Of a stretch of 64,000 bases of DNA, positions 1 to 13,300 are shown in pieces (position 1 is the stretch's first letter; each line of letters begins with the position of its first letter). Location of the stretch: NCBI GenBank assembly GCA_013398175.1, contig VZRZ01002444.1, positions 512,019 to 576,018 on the forward strand. The letters are read 5' to 3'. The notes under the pieces were generated by a model. The model did not search any database. It had not been told where the DNA came from and saw nothing but the letters and a program-made list of their open reading frames with translations. The stretch comes from Climacteris rufus. Taxonomy: Eukaryota; Chordata; Aves; Passeriformes; Climacteridae. A program made the position numbers and the translations under genes.

Positions 1-3000
1 AGGAAATATTTATAAAGGTTTTTTTTTTAGTTCTAGATACTGCAGACTTTTAATAGTTACTATATTCCTCTGTTTTCTGAGTACTGCATTTCCATGCACA
101 TAATCCTCACCTCAAACCCACTCATTAAAAAAAGTACTGCTCCCTTGAAGAATAGTCCTTAGATTACCCACAACTCACCCCCTCTCCTTCCCAACAGCTA
201 TGAATGCCATCAGTTACCCCAGCAAAGGCTCCTTGCAACCCGCAAGAAAACTGGAGCAAGAAAGAGGGAAGACCAGGCAGGGGGTGGGTAGCCTTGGAGT
301 GAACCTCCCCTATTTACTACACCCCCTGCATTGCACTTGAATCATTTCCTCCTTCATCCCCAGGCAACCTGTGGATTAGATGCCTGAAAGTACAGCAATT
401 ACCCTCTTCAATTACCCTAAAGACTCAGCAAGAATAAATTGTTTGCAATGGAGAACCCTCTTGCCTTCTCCCCCTGAAAGCCAAACCCTTCCTCCATCAT
501 CTACAGCTAACCTATGAAATGTGTATGCTCTGCAGACCAAGACCATTGCTAAGCAGTCAGCTTTACTTTCCTTAGAGTCCTCCAAACACAGCCTTGTGGC
601 TGAGACACAGTTATCCACCACTGCCTTTGGAGGCTTCATTTCTCCTCACCCCCTCCTCAGCTCGCAGCCCACATACTGAAAAATACAAGCGGGAAGAGAA
701 GGGAGCAGGGAAACTTCTCTACAAAACCATCTCTTCATTTCAGGTTTCTTGGATGGGGTGTGGCTTCAGTCTGGAAAAGAAATCCTCACTCCCCACAGCC
801 TTCCCAGGGCTGTTTGGAGAAACAGCACTAGACATCAGCTGACACCAGCAATTACATCCAAATAGCAGATACAAGGTCTGTTATCGATCTGTTCCTAGAG
901 GGAAGGACAAGCTATCCAGTAAAAAGGGGTGTCACGTTATTAAATTCTGAAAGGATAATAACCCAACACAGAGGGCACAGCTGTTACTGGTACACTTCAG
1001 GCTTCGTTTCCAAGCGTGACAAGAGCAAAGATCATCAGAGCGCTTCAGTGTTCAGAGAGAGGCCTAGAAATTAGAGGAATAAATTAACATATCCATATCC
1101 AAATTATTGGGCTAAGGGGGATGCAAGTCCTGCTGGCAGGAAGTGGCCTGATGCTGCCAGTTACTCCCAGCAGCTGCTTAAACCTCTCCTTAGTCAGTAC
1201 CACAATGCGCAAACACTTTGACCTCTCCAAGCTCTGCAGCTTTGTCCCAGAGCAGGAGTTTTAACAGCCTAAAGACTTGCAACAGCCCATGGAAGAGGAG
1301 CAAGGGAGGCTGTCTCCTGCAGTAACCTGAGCTCAATGTGCTGGTGAAGAACAGCGACAGACAGCTCTGTGGAAAAGCCTGGAACAATTCTGCTGCAAAA
1401 AGAAAACACGGCTCAGGGTAAGCGAACAAGCCACAGCCTTTCAATATCAGCAACTCAAAAGAATGGGAGAGTTTAAACAAGCTGCTGCTGGAAGAAAAAA
1501 ATCCACAAAGAGTTATCGATTTTTATGAGCTTGGAGTCAAGAGATCCATAAATTATTCACAAGGCAACAGAGATGGCAGATTTCTTGGACATTTCAGCAT
1601 CGCACTGTACAGAATTACCAGCTCAGATCATTTGGCGAGACTGTCCCACAATTGAGCCTTTATAAACGGCAAGACTGAGCTCCAGAAGGGGCCTCTGGAT
1701 GTGTGACAGGCCACTGTCCCCTTAACAGCTTGCAGGACATGCCAGGGGCTACAGGCAGAGCACGACAGAGAGAACCACAACAGAAAGTGGTTTCAGAGCA
1801 TACTTTGGGGATTTTCCACCCCACTGCAGACAGCAGGTCTCCCTGTCTGCATTAACAAAATTACAAACATAACACCACAAATTAGAAATGAAATGCACCC
1901 ACATCCCTGCCCAAACAGACTTGGCTGGGGAATCAAAGTCCCTCCAATCATCCCAAAAGGCATTTGGAAATCAAGGTGTGAAGAGCCCTACAGATACCAG
2001 TATTCATCTCAGATGTAAGTCTGGGCATAAAACTCAAGCTGAAGAGCTCTGTGAGGTACTCCCAGATTCATCACAAGCCTCAGGTGCAGCCTCTGGCAAC
2101 TCATCTCTCCAGGCCTCTTTGTAAAATGCAAGGCAAGTTTTCCTCTTATTGCAAGGGAAACACATTGAAGTCCCCAGATGCAAGAGCAGCTGAGGTCAGG
2201 CAGCGCCTCAGATCCTGAGTTCATCTGCACAGATCCTCATCACCACAACCAAAAGTCAAGACACAACACCAAAAGAAAGAAGCCCTTTACATTTGCAGCA
2301 CTCAAAGCACCAGAGAAACCTTGGATTAAACCTTCCCACTGCCAGAAAAGCATGGGCCAAAGAAGTGCTGCTGGGCCAGCCAGGAGCACACAGCCACTGC
2401 CTTCCACTGGTGGCAGTAACACCAGTCCCTGGTCCTGGCTGAGAACTGGGGAGTCTCTGGTTGTACCCGAGCCAGGGGTGACTCCAGAGCACGTACAAGA
2501 CCTCAGCACTGGAAAGACTCTCATTTAAAAAGCAGTGAATTGGAAACTTCAGAACAAGGTAAGTTTTTATGAAATCTAGTGGGGGAAGAATCAATATATT
2601 CCATTGTAAGGTAAATGTGGTCACTGGAAACACTGGAGCAGGAGCTCAAAAGAAGGATTTTCTGTTTATCCGCACCACCAGAAGCATAAGTGAGAACAAA
2701 GACAGCTGTCCTCACCCACCACCCTGACACAAACCTCATCCAGGATTCCAAGCCTGTAACTCACAGAAAGGAAAGCATAAATCTCCCTGTGCTTGTGCAG
2801 AAAGAGCTGGAGGTTTTAAAAAGTGGTGGAAGGGAAGCAAGCCATTTGTCTTTACCCTTTCCAAATCCAGGGACTTGGATGCCTGGGCAGTTGCCCATAA
2901 CAGCACCTAAGCCCAGGGCAGCGGTGCAGCTCTAGACACCCAAATCCCCAAGTGTGCCAAGTGTGAGCCAAGTGTGGGTTTCCAGCACAAACCCCACATA

Positions 3001-6000
3001 CTCTGGCAAACCCAGCAAGATCCTGGAGGCACACTGATGGGAAGGCTTTCGTGCTGAGCAGTCTCACACTAATGACCCCACAGCAGGATCTGGCAGGCAA
3101 AGGCAGCCCCCAGATTTAGCCAGCACTGCTTGAGTTTCAGATGGTGCAGAACAGCACATTGATCCATTTATCGTCTGTAGGTTGCCATGGAGACCACAAG
3201 TCATTCCCCACCATCGCCACCCCCCCTCACAGACCCCCCCACTGCTTTTCAATTGATAGCTGGGCACTGGGGAAGCATTTGCAGCACCGTGGAAATTAAA
3301 TCCACACCAGAGGAGCAGGGGATTCAGAGCTGACAGAGCCAAGGGACCTCAGCTTGAGGCAGTCTGTCCTGCTCTCCCCTGCCGAGCAACCAGGCACTCT
3401 GAGCCCAAGTATTATGGGAAATTAACAATAATAAAGTGGGATTTTAATGCCACTTCATGGGTTCCCCTCTGACAATTCTCACAAGGTAGCAGGGAGAAAA
3501 GACTTATACCTCTGTAAGTGTATGTGCCAAAACAGGCTTTGGAGTATCCCAGAGGAAAACTCCACCAGGGCAAAGTACCAGCGAGTTCCTGCTCCCCCCA
3601 AACAGGGTAACATCCAGGAGTACAGCAGTTTTGTGCTTTTCATATGGCAGATCCACTCATGAAGGATGACAGCAGATCCTTCACTGAAGGGAGCAGATCA
3701 TCAAGCTACTTCTGCACACCACAAGCAGCAGGATGAGAGTGGGCGGATCAAACAGCCAAACAGACTGAGGCAACTGAACCCGAGCTCAACTCCAGCCGCC
3801 TGCTGCTGGAAACAGTCACTTCTTGGTCTGTAGAAGATACATGAGCCACCAGCTCTGGGGGAAGCAGAGCAAGGCCAGGCTTGAGCACATCCTGTAATCC
3901 CACCCTTCAGATATACGTTCCCCAACCTCTCAGCCAGGAAGCAAAGAAAATACTTGACCTGCCTTTGGGGCAAATGTCCCAATGGGGTGCACAACACTGC
4001 CTCCTCCCCACACCTACCCAGTCCAGGCTCCAGCACCACAAAATATTCAGGTGCTGTTCAGCACTGTCTTTTACTAGAACCAGATAGTATCACATTTCCT
4101 TCCTCTCACCCCATGTAGGATGAAAAAACACCATCAAGACAACCTGAGAAAAATTTTTCAAACCTTTGTGCTTAGGTTTTGGCTTTTAACTCCACACACA
4201 GCCACTCGAGCAAGTCACCTGCTCAGTCAGAAGAGCTGATCCCATGTAATTCCCTCACATTTCAACAGAGAGCTGCTGTGCAGGTGCTGCACTTCTTAAC
4301 AGCTCATTCCCTGCACACACACAGGTGAAAACATCGTGCTGGCTTTACCCAAGGCTCCAGAACCACGTAACCACAAGCACCTTTTAGGAGGCCAAAGGAC
4401 ATGACCTTTGTGCCACGCACAGAGGAAGAGCTGGTGTTCCAGCCCCCCCAGCACAGTGGGTTGCTGCCAGAGAGCCCAGCAGCCAGAACCCACCCCAGGC
4501 GCTGGAGCATGAGGACACAGGGCAGGTGGCAGAGCACAGAAAGGCAGCTGCAGGCTGAGAGCCTTCAGGGAAACTCAAGAAGCGTGGTGTAAATACTGTA
4601 TGCGCCTGGAGCCAGAAAGCTCAGCGAGGGCTGTGTGTGGCATTTCCTGAAGGTTACCTCTAATAAGTGCTGTCAGCTTGCCAGCCTTCGACTGTCTGCT
4701 GAGTCCTTCTGTGGGAAGCACGGTGCGGCCTGGACCTCTGTGGCATTGTCACAATCTGTGACAGCAAGAGCTCAAAAAATAAAATTCCTCCCACGCAGCA
4801 CAGACAAAGCAGGTGTAGGACACCAGGGCAAGCAATTCCACTGTAATCTGGCAGGAGGGAAAGGCTCCTCTCTTCTTCCTAACGCCTGGTCACAGAGCTG
4901 CTTGCTGAGCATTGTGTACCTCCCCCTCCAAGCAGAGGCTGACGGAGGGAGCCAGCCCTGTGTGCCAAGGCAGGTGAGCAGGTGGCCCAGGCTGTCCCAC
5001 TGCACAGCCCTGCTGGGCACACAGCTGCACAGCCCACGGCCACGCAGGCGCATCCGACAGGACCAGTGCTGGGCGAGATTGGAGCCAGGATGCTCAGGCC
5101 ACTCTCCTCCAGCAGCTGCAGTCAGGGTGCTGCACCACCTCCCTCACCCATGCAGAGGCCTGGGCACTGCATCCACCCTGTGCCAGAGCCATCAATCAGC
5201 AGAGTCAGAATACAGCAGCAGACATTTGTCTGCATTTATTTTCTAGCTGCCACCAAAGAGATTATCCTGGCCCTCCCCGCTCATTTGCTTTTTCCAACGG
5301 GAACAGAGAGGGCATCTTCATTTATTCCCAGGACTTTTCTGGTTCTCAGGGTCAAGTTTACTCACAACTTGTAAAGCCTTTCCAGCCCTGTGCTCACAAT
5401 GCACTGGTAAAGTAGATCTGCTCTCTGCTGTTCTTCAAATGACCTGCTGAGCTCAGTGTAACACAGGAGCCTGCAACCAAGCCATGAGTGGCACCAGTGT
5501 CTGCAGCCAAAACACCAAGCTTTCCAGCAAAAGCAGAAACTGCCCATGGCTCCCCTTGCTAAGCCTCTGCTGCTCTCTGCCTCCACCCCTTCCCTTTTCT
5601 TTTTTTTCAGAGAACAGCTCCAAACACAGCACTGGAAATAAATGCCAGTGGTAAGCAGACAGTACACACCAGATAAACACTGCAGTTGTGAGCAGAGAAC
5701 AACTCAGGAGAGCTGTCATTCCAGTTTCCAGAAGAGAAAAAAAAAAAAAAGCGCCACAGTTCAAGGCCTCTTCAGTTACGTAAACTTCATTTCCATGTCT
5801 TTTATCACTGATAAGATAAGCCATTGCTCAAGTTCAAGTTCTGTATCAAGTAAACCATGATAATCCTCTTAGGAATTCCCCATGCCCCAGCTTGAACAGA
5901 CCTGCAGAAAAGAGCTTAAGGGGTTGCCTTCAGCTTAAAAAAAGCACACACAAGCACACAGCCACAGACTTATTTATAACGTAGGCAAATTTGGGGCCTA

Positions 6001-6119
6001 GTATAGAGCACTGGAGGCTTATACAGCTCTGTCTGAATAAGGGATCTACTTCTGCCCTAGTTCATAAATGCTACAAGCTACTACTTGGTCATGCATCACT
6101 CAGCTGAGCATCAGCCCGG
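1..6119. other. Non-coding DNA, no gene recognised
   Basis: I see no exon, RNA gene or transposon here. Open frames are scattered over both strands and overlap one another. The longest, a 203-codon + frame at 4635-5246, has no recognisable domain and reads as low-information sequence. The block 4,600-5,250 is somewhat GC-richer than its surroundings. A 14-A run lies at 5737-5750. If the minus-strand promoter proposed near 21 kb is real, this block would be intron or sequence downstream of it, which is inference. Confidence 0.7.
3181..3194 (+). promoter_or_regulatory. RFX X-box-like site
   Basis: The sequence GTTGCCATGGAGAC matches the RFX-family palindrome GTTGCCATGGCAAC at 12 of 14 positions, with an intact left half-site. 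RFX proteins bind such X-boxes in ciliary and other promoters or enhancers. No promoter is visible next to it, so any role would be as part of a distal element. A 14-base motif can occur by chance. Confidence 0.3.
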
Positions 6120-6179
6120 AGATGACTGCCCTTCCAAGGAGGATTTCTTGCAGCAATAAGAACCCAGAGGATCAGACCC

Positions 6180-6490
6180 CCAAAAGCAATTAAACTGATT
6201 CACGACCAGTCACACACACTTTGTTCTGGATTAGAGCAACAAGACTTTTCCAGGCAGCTGTATTTTATTTGTTTATTACAGTACAGGATAATTTTATATC
6301 CTTTAATGCTGGTAGCAGAATTACATTGATTTCAAGCAATTGCCCTGCTTTGGGTATAAGATTTTAAACTCACTAAGACCACCTCCTCCTGTACTTTACT
6401 GTCAGAACATCCAGATGGGAACCATCACTGTCTATATTTGTTAAGAGGGTGATTTGATCCAATCTAGCAACTGACTATATTTACTAACCA
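6180..6490. promoter_or_regulatory. Candidate conserved non-coding element
   Basis: This AT-rich, CpG-poor block contains attaaactgattcacg near its start, a T/A-rich core around 6260-6310 (tattttatttgtttatta, then ggataattttatatcc) and several ATTA/TTAA cores. It differs in texture from the flanking CA/TG-rich DNA and has no long open frame. Such texture is common in conserved enhancers, but conservation cannot be seen from one sequence. Ordinary AT-rich intron is the alternative. Confidence 0.3.
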
Positions 6491-6559
6491 CTTAAATATG
6501 CACTCACACACCCGGCACTGTAACACAAAAGGCCATTTCATAAATTTCTGATTGCAAGA

Positions 6560-9500
6560 TGGATGACAGCAATAAGCAGACACACAAACTCTTGCCCTCC
6601 TCTCTGCTGCTCATCATTAGGACGCAAATTACCTGGGCCAGCAATTTTATCACAGCATCTTCCAGGGAACCGACTTAGCCTGAAGGCAATGAAGGCCAAC
6701 ATTTGAAGCTTAATACTTTACTTCATAGGGCTGCATCTGGCCACCCCTGCTGCAGTTCAGCGACGTGCAGCCACATGCTGGAAGGGCACAGCATTAAGCC
6801 CTTCTAAGCTGGTGGCTGCCAGAAGATCAAGGCACAAGGCAGTGGGTATCATCTGAAATTGGTGCTTAAAATGTGAATTTTCTTCAGGTCTATCTACTTC
6901 CTCTGCCAGCCCAACGGGCTCCAGCACCCACAACTGTGTCTTAGTCATTTCCAGCTACCACGACTTTCACTCCTCTGATAGCTTCTCTCCATTAGGGTCT
7001 TTTTCACACATCTCTGAGTATTTTATGACACTCAAACTAAAGGATGCAGCATATCAAACAAAACACATCTCTCTCCTTCCCACCAGCAACTTCAAGATCT
7101 TTTAGCATTGACTGACAACCCACAATATTGTGGGAAAGGCTGTTTTCAGATCAGCTGCTGGAAAAGCTCTTCCAAGGTAGCAGCTGAATTCAAATCACAC
7201 ACCAATTAGCTCAGGGGGATTTGTATGTTTTTCTTTCAGGAAACCTATTTGAAAACAAAACAAAGAGAAAAAAAATTGTTTAAATCTCATTAAAATATCT
7301 CAAACTGTGTCACAAGCATGCCACATCTTCTACTGAGGAAAAAAGGAGCAGTTTAACTAGTTGCACCCCATCAGAAGGAATTTTGTCCTTTAAACCCTCT
7401 TGCTGTGTTCCCCCACCTCCAACAAGATAAGATAGAGATCCAGAGCAGCTACAGACCTGTTCAGCATCACGCAGCAAGCAAACCTCTGTGCTCAACCGCC
7501 CAGGTCTGTCCCATGTCTTTCCCACAAGATGAGGTTTTCCACACAGCCCTCCTTAGATTTTCGCCTCTCGCCTCAAGGCCACATGCAGATGACCGTGCTT
7601 TTTCTGAAGCCAGTGCCAATGAGGCCACTGCATTCGTTATCCAGCAGGATAATGACAGAGTGCAATTCAGTCAACAGCAAATCCTCCCCAGGGAGATGCC
7701 CTCTGACCTTCCCTGAGCTGGGGGATGAACGCAGACAGCCAGATCTCAGACAGGCGGCAGAGCTGAGTGAATAATTCCTAATGAATCCTTTCATCTCTTC
7801 TTTTGTTTTGGGGAAGGGAGGGGGTGGGTGAAAGGAAATAGTTTGGTACTATCCACCAGCAGAAAATTATTTTCTAGAGCTACCCCAAATCACTGTCATC
7901 TGAATAACATTTTTCATGGCTTCTGCACAGTACATGAGCACAGAACACAGGCTGCTCTCTGCAGAGAAGCCCCTCCTGCAGACGGCCAGTCTGGGAGAGG
8001 AGAGCGACAGCCAAACCCACAGCAAGAGCAGGGATGCTCCTGGAAGCCTTGGTTAATATCACCCTTAGGCAGGCAATTGAGAGTTAATTTAAGATATCCA
8101 CTCAAACCGTATTTTTGCCAATGAAATACAGTTCCTCTAACACATCAGCAAACACACGAAGGACAAGAAAGTTCATGAAATAAGGCCCACAGAAAGACAG
8201 GATCTTACTGCTCTCCACGTCAGTCAGCCCCCACTATCAATTTTCTCTTATTTTCCAAGCCACAAGCTGTAAGGATAACAAGGATGCGATAAAAGCAGAT
8301 TTACTTTTTCCCCAACAAAAAAGAAGCAATTCTCATTTCTCCAGTGTGAATTCAACTGTAGAATTCAGTTTAGCAGCATCTCCTGAACGCTCTGTGTCAC
8401 ACAGAGGTACTACAGCAAATAAGGGTGGAAAAACAACTCACAACTCCGAGATCTCAGAGCTGCTTCACAAACTTTCAGTCATCCATGCAGCACCCTGGCC
8501 TGTGGGCACTAGTCTCCATCAGTGTGATGGTACCAGTTTTAGCTACACAGTTCTTATCCCCATCTGTCAATTGGTCCTGAAATCAGCCATGTCTGAAGCA
8601 GTCACTTCCAGCTGCACCAGCACTTACAGGGATTTACCCTCAGCAAGCCCCACTCATCAGATTGTTGGTTATACTGGAAATAGAAATTACACGGAAGGAC
8701 CATGGTTGCAGGATGCTCCCCGGCCCCATTCCCAGAGAAATGAACTGACATGAACCTACACACTTAAACAGAGCTTGGCTTGGGTATTTATATAGATGCC
8801 AAATCCCAGGGATATCAATGACAATCTCTTCCCCAGTAAAACCTGATTATAGCGCTGGACTCTTTAAAGCCCCCCCGCCACCTCCCACATCACCCCAGAC
8901 ATCACGGGGAGCAGTCAGCAAACCCCTCCAGGTGCCCAGCACAGCAGGGGTTGCAATGCCAATGATTAAGCAGTTCTTCAAAGGAAGAAAAACAAGAGTC
9001 CTGGTCAATGACTGACCAGTGTAATAGCTCAGGCTACTCTCATGTGCTCTTCTCACAGCACATTTGTTTGCTGGGCTGCCCAAGAGGTTTCCAAGGGTCA
9101 AACACGAGGTCATCAGCTTTGCTGAAAAATATAAAAAGCTGGAACTGCAAGTAAGGAAAGTCCCAGTACTTTAAATTAAGGCTAAAAACACATGAAAATG
9201 CAAATCCTCCAAATTTAAACATACCAGAGGCAGCATCAAAAAGGGGTAAAAAGAAAAAGAAAGGATCTCATGGTTTTTGAAGATCAGACCTTCACAATAT
9301 TTGGTAATCCATGTAAAATTCTGACCAGCCTCAAGGACCAAGAGCGGCTGTGGAAAGCAAAACCTTGCTTTCAGGCTATTTTGAGAAGCACTCACAAGGT
9401 TTATCCCAGAAACTGCTTTCTGCCTACTCAGATTTCTCAACTGAGCTGATCACATGGTGTTTCGATGGACTGCTGGAGACACTTGAGAATAGCAGAGCTG

Positions 9501-10079
9501 CCTGCCGCTATCTGCCTGGCACAGGGTGGTTTTTAATTGAGGCTGAACTCTTAAGTCCCTGCTGCAGTCTGCAGCTCCAATCACTGAAATAATAATTAAA
9601 CCCAGGAGAAACAGTGCAAAGCAGTAATGCCTTTAACTAGTACATTAAGATGAGGAAACCTGAAGACGTGCACAGACATCTCCAGGATGTGCCGTTTTGT
9701 TTCAAGCCTGAGGATTTCACAGATTTTAAACAGGAAAAGTCAGGGTGGCAGAGATCCTGCAGTACAGGAACAGGAGAGATGCAGGAGAGTATCCTCTTTC
9801 ACCTCACCCAGTCCAAGGAAAAAATTAGAGCAAGTTTTTTCCGTCTGAGTTTGGGACATTCCTTCCATGGGAATCTGAGAGATTACCAAGAGAGGGGAAT
9901 GCAGAGCAAGAAAAGCACCCGGGACATCAGACCGATTTGAGCCATCCTCCCCAACTCCATTTGACCCGTGAAAAAAACCTGTTAAAGAAACCACTCCGAC
10001 AAAGTCTGCACTGGCTGTGGAGGTTGCTGGCAGATCAGACGACACAAGTTCTGCTCTGAAATCCGAAGGGAGAGAGACT
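6560..10079. other. Non-coding DNA, no gene recognised
   Basis: No exon or repeat is identifiable. A C-run segment at about 8868-8896 is G-rich on the minus strand (several G-runs of 2-7) and could form a G-quadruplex there. The segment 9000-9280 is AT-rich. Open frames such as those at 7405-7716 (+) and 8346-8753 (+) have no domain signature and are treated as chance. Confidence 0.65.
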
Positions 10080-10084
10080 CAGCT

Positions 10085-10345
10085 TAGAAACGGGTCGCCA
10101 TTAGGTTAATTAGCCAAGTTTGATGTATCCAAGCCGGTTACCATGGCCACAGGAACTGAAGGGTAACGCTTTACAGATTTCCCCGTGTGGGACTGGGGAC
10201 AGGGGAGCTCGTCCAGCCCCTCCAGGCCCCCCGGGCAGGGACGCACTGGGCTCTGCGCCAACCCCTCGTCCTGGGCTGCTCACAAACGCTCACTGGGATC
10301 GCTCCTTGTCCACACACCAATACGGCTACTAAAAATAGCACCCGA
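10085..10345. promoter_or_regulatory. Candidate regulatory block with RFX-like site
   Basis: The left part has homeodomain-type text (cattaggttaattagcc, about 10099-10115). It is followed at 10137-10150 by GTTACCATGGCCAC, a near match to the RFX palindrome GTTGCCATGGCAAC. The right part (10180-10340) has more CpG than its neighbourhood. AT-rich motif clusters beside a short CpG-enriched patch are typical of regulatory DNA, but nothing here proves activity. Confidence 0.35.
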
Positions 10346-13300
10346 GCTCAACCAGGTTAATGACACATCAAGAAGATGCATTTGCACTTAGAAAATGCAT
10401 TGTAGAAATAACAGGATGCATGTGAGGTCTGCCCTCCACCTGGCTTTTGGTTCGTTAGTTTTGAGTGGGGAGAAAAACCAAAAAGATGCTCTGTTTTCTC
10501 TTAAAAATTCAAAGCCCATCTGTCAAAGAAGTGACAGAAAGCTGTCCATCTCTCTAAACACCATACCAAATACAGCTGAAGCTTGTCTATGAATTTCAGT
10601 GCCTGGGAAGAGACCACAGCATATTACAAACAAGCAAATATTTTAAGTGTCATTAGCTACATTATGATCAGCATCATGTCAGTTGCTTACAACTCCACTC
10701 TGCAGCACACATAAGTAAAATCCACAGCAGTAGTACACAAGTAAAATCTACCGCCACTTCAGGAACAGCAGCAGATTTAGAAAAGAGTGGGAGAGAAAAA
10801 GCAATTTGCAATTCAGCAAAGCTGCTGTGGCAGAGCGGTTTTAAACTCCCTTGGGAAAAGGACCCTCCTCTCACTCTCTGTCCATCAGGTGCCTCACTGA
10901 GCCAGGACTGATGCCTGCAGAAGCTGCACAGAGCACAGAGGATGGCATCTACCCAACTTTCCTCTTCATCAGTTCTCCCTGGATATGCAGGGTCACGGCA
11001 CAAAAGCACAGACTACTTGAGTCTCCCGGGGTGCATAAGCAAGATTCAAGGAACAAAGGTGCTGCAGCAGACAGCTAGCACAAAGCAGCAACAATGTGAA
11101 AAGCCCAAAGCCTGCCACGGAGGAACACTCCCAGCCAACCATTCTGAACCAAGCACTTCATTTCCAGCCCACAGAAAAGGAGCAAATGCCACAGACCTTC
11201 CCAGGTGCCCAGACCCCGGCAGAAATGACTGAACTTCGACAACACTCCCTGAGCTGAAACCACTGCTGCAGGAACACCAACAGAACCCTCCGGGAGGGTC
11301 TGTATAATTTGTTGCAAAATGGTTTGTCCCTTGCTTGAGAGAGATGCCTGACATGTCTGCAAACAGGTCTCTGCAGAAGTTTGGGGCAAATATCTCCCCT
11401 TTAGAAAGGAATTTCAGGCCTGTGAAGTTTATTCCTGCAAAAGAAAAGCCTGAAACACAGCCAGGTTGTAAATCACAACCACTCTTGCCTGATTTCAGGC
11501 TGTCTGTCCCCTGGCTCCACATCTGTCCTTGCAGCACCCACACTTCCAACCGAGCTGTGCTGACTTAAAGCATGAGCGCTTGCTGAAGACATTCATTGAA
11601 CTATTCAGGTCAAAAATAACAGGAGAGAGAAGCACTGTGATAGGAACATGGTGAGGGACAGTGAGGTGACAAACTCCTTCAATCAGCTCTACAACCAAAG
11701 TCCCTCAACCTCAGAAATAAAACTTAGTGAAAAAGGCAGCAGAAATCACCCTTGTTTGACAGCCCCAAGCCCATTAAGAGATACAATTCAGCTCCACCTT
11801 TCTTAGCAGGTTAATGTTGAGCTCCTCCCCCCCAACCCCCCACACTTCTACACATGCCTTAAATTGTTGCATGATACAGATTTCACTGTTACAATTTTAC
11901 CGAAAACCTGCGAGACGGCCACGTGACAAGAGCACAGCACAGAGAGAAGACCCATTTGTTTCTGTAACTAATTGTTCTGCCTCAACACATACCAAATTGA
12001 CTTGGCCAAGCTGCAAGGCGAAGCTGTTGTACTTACACATTTTTTTCTTCTGGTTAAGAGGCTTCATAAAGCAGATTTCAAATGGTCAGGACAGCACAGG
12101 CACCTTTCTCAAGTTTTGCATAAGCTGGAATGACTGAAGAATAGCAGGGATAGCAGCATTCCTGGCTGTGTCCTTTGCAATAGATATTTTAGCCTCAGTT
12201 ACCAAAGAATTAATTGGCAAAATACTCAAGAAGTTCATAAAGGCAAGTGTGAACACTCACTTATTTCTGGCTACAGCTTTCTTAGCCTAGGGATCAGCCC
12301 CTGTAAAACAAAAATAAGTACGTGTAGACCGCCTGATCAGAAGGCAGGGGAGTGCCTGTGTTCGCCAAACACATTCAGTGCCTCGAGCAGCAAGCGGGTA
12401 ACTCAAGGCTGAGCAGTCGTGCACAGACACGTTCTTCCTGGAACAGCCCCGCGCCTGCAGCCCTGGGCCTGACTCTGCACCCATCTTCCAACTCAGCCAA
12501 AGGTTCAAGGTGTTTCCGCATGAAACAAGGAACTAGAGCAAGGCAAACACAATAATACATTGTGTGGGGAGTAAAACCTCCTGCTGAGAAGAAATCCACA
12601 GACATTTAAAAAGCACAACTGAACAAAATGCAAAAAAAATAAGACACAGATGGAGCTTAAAGCTCTTGTCTCGTTGAAACAGACCAAAATTCACACAGCC
12701 TTTGGCAAGGGAAATGGGAGCAACCAGGGTGCTTGTGTTTGCCCCTGCAGTATGACTCCTCCACCTCTGGGCAAAGCCAATTCCCCATTTCTCAGCCTTC
12801 TCTGCTGTTGGCAGAGTTTAAGGACATTCACAGAGGTGCGTTAGATTTCATGAGCACCACTCTCAGTGGAGAAGATGCAAACCTCAGCTCTCCACAGTGA
12901 GTGAGTTAAAAACACAACCCATAAGGTACATGCTGACTTCTCTCTTTATTTCTGTTTCATAATGCTGGAGAAAACCCAAAACCCTGCAGTGTTTTTCACT
13001 CCAACACCACACAGCCCTCAGGAACACTGCTGGCAGCTGGCTGAGTTCTGGACCAAAACCACAGCAGCTCTTTATGTGCATCTCTAATCATGGCATCTCA
13101 AGACACATAGACATCAAAAATTAAAAAAAAAACCAAAAACAAAAAAAAAACCCAACAATTTTTTAGCAGCAACCCTGTCAAGATATCAAAGTAAAGCCAA
13201 GACTAAAACCTACAAATGAAGAAAAAAAATAAAGAGGAAGAAGAAAAAAGGGCTGGCTGACACCTCCTATACATGCTGTCAGCAGGATCATTTGCTCCAA

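Noticed and set aside
4635..5246. 203-codon + frame
   Set aside because: No domain, biased composition, and competing frames on the opposite strand. The same applies to 38109-38738 (209 codons) and 54086-54694 (202 codons).
13115..13160. A-rich run as a possible poly(A) tail of a retrogene
   Set aside because: No gene body or target-site duplication is visible beside it. It is interrupted low-complexity DNA.
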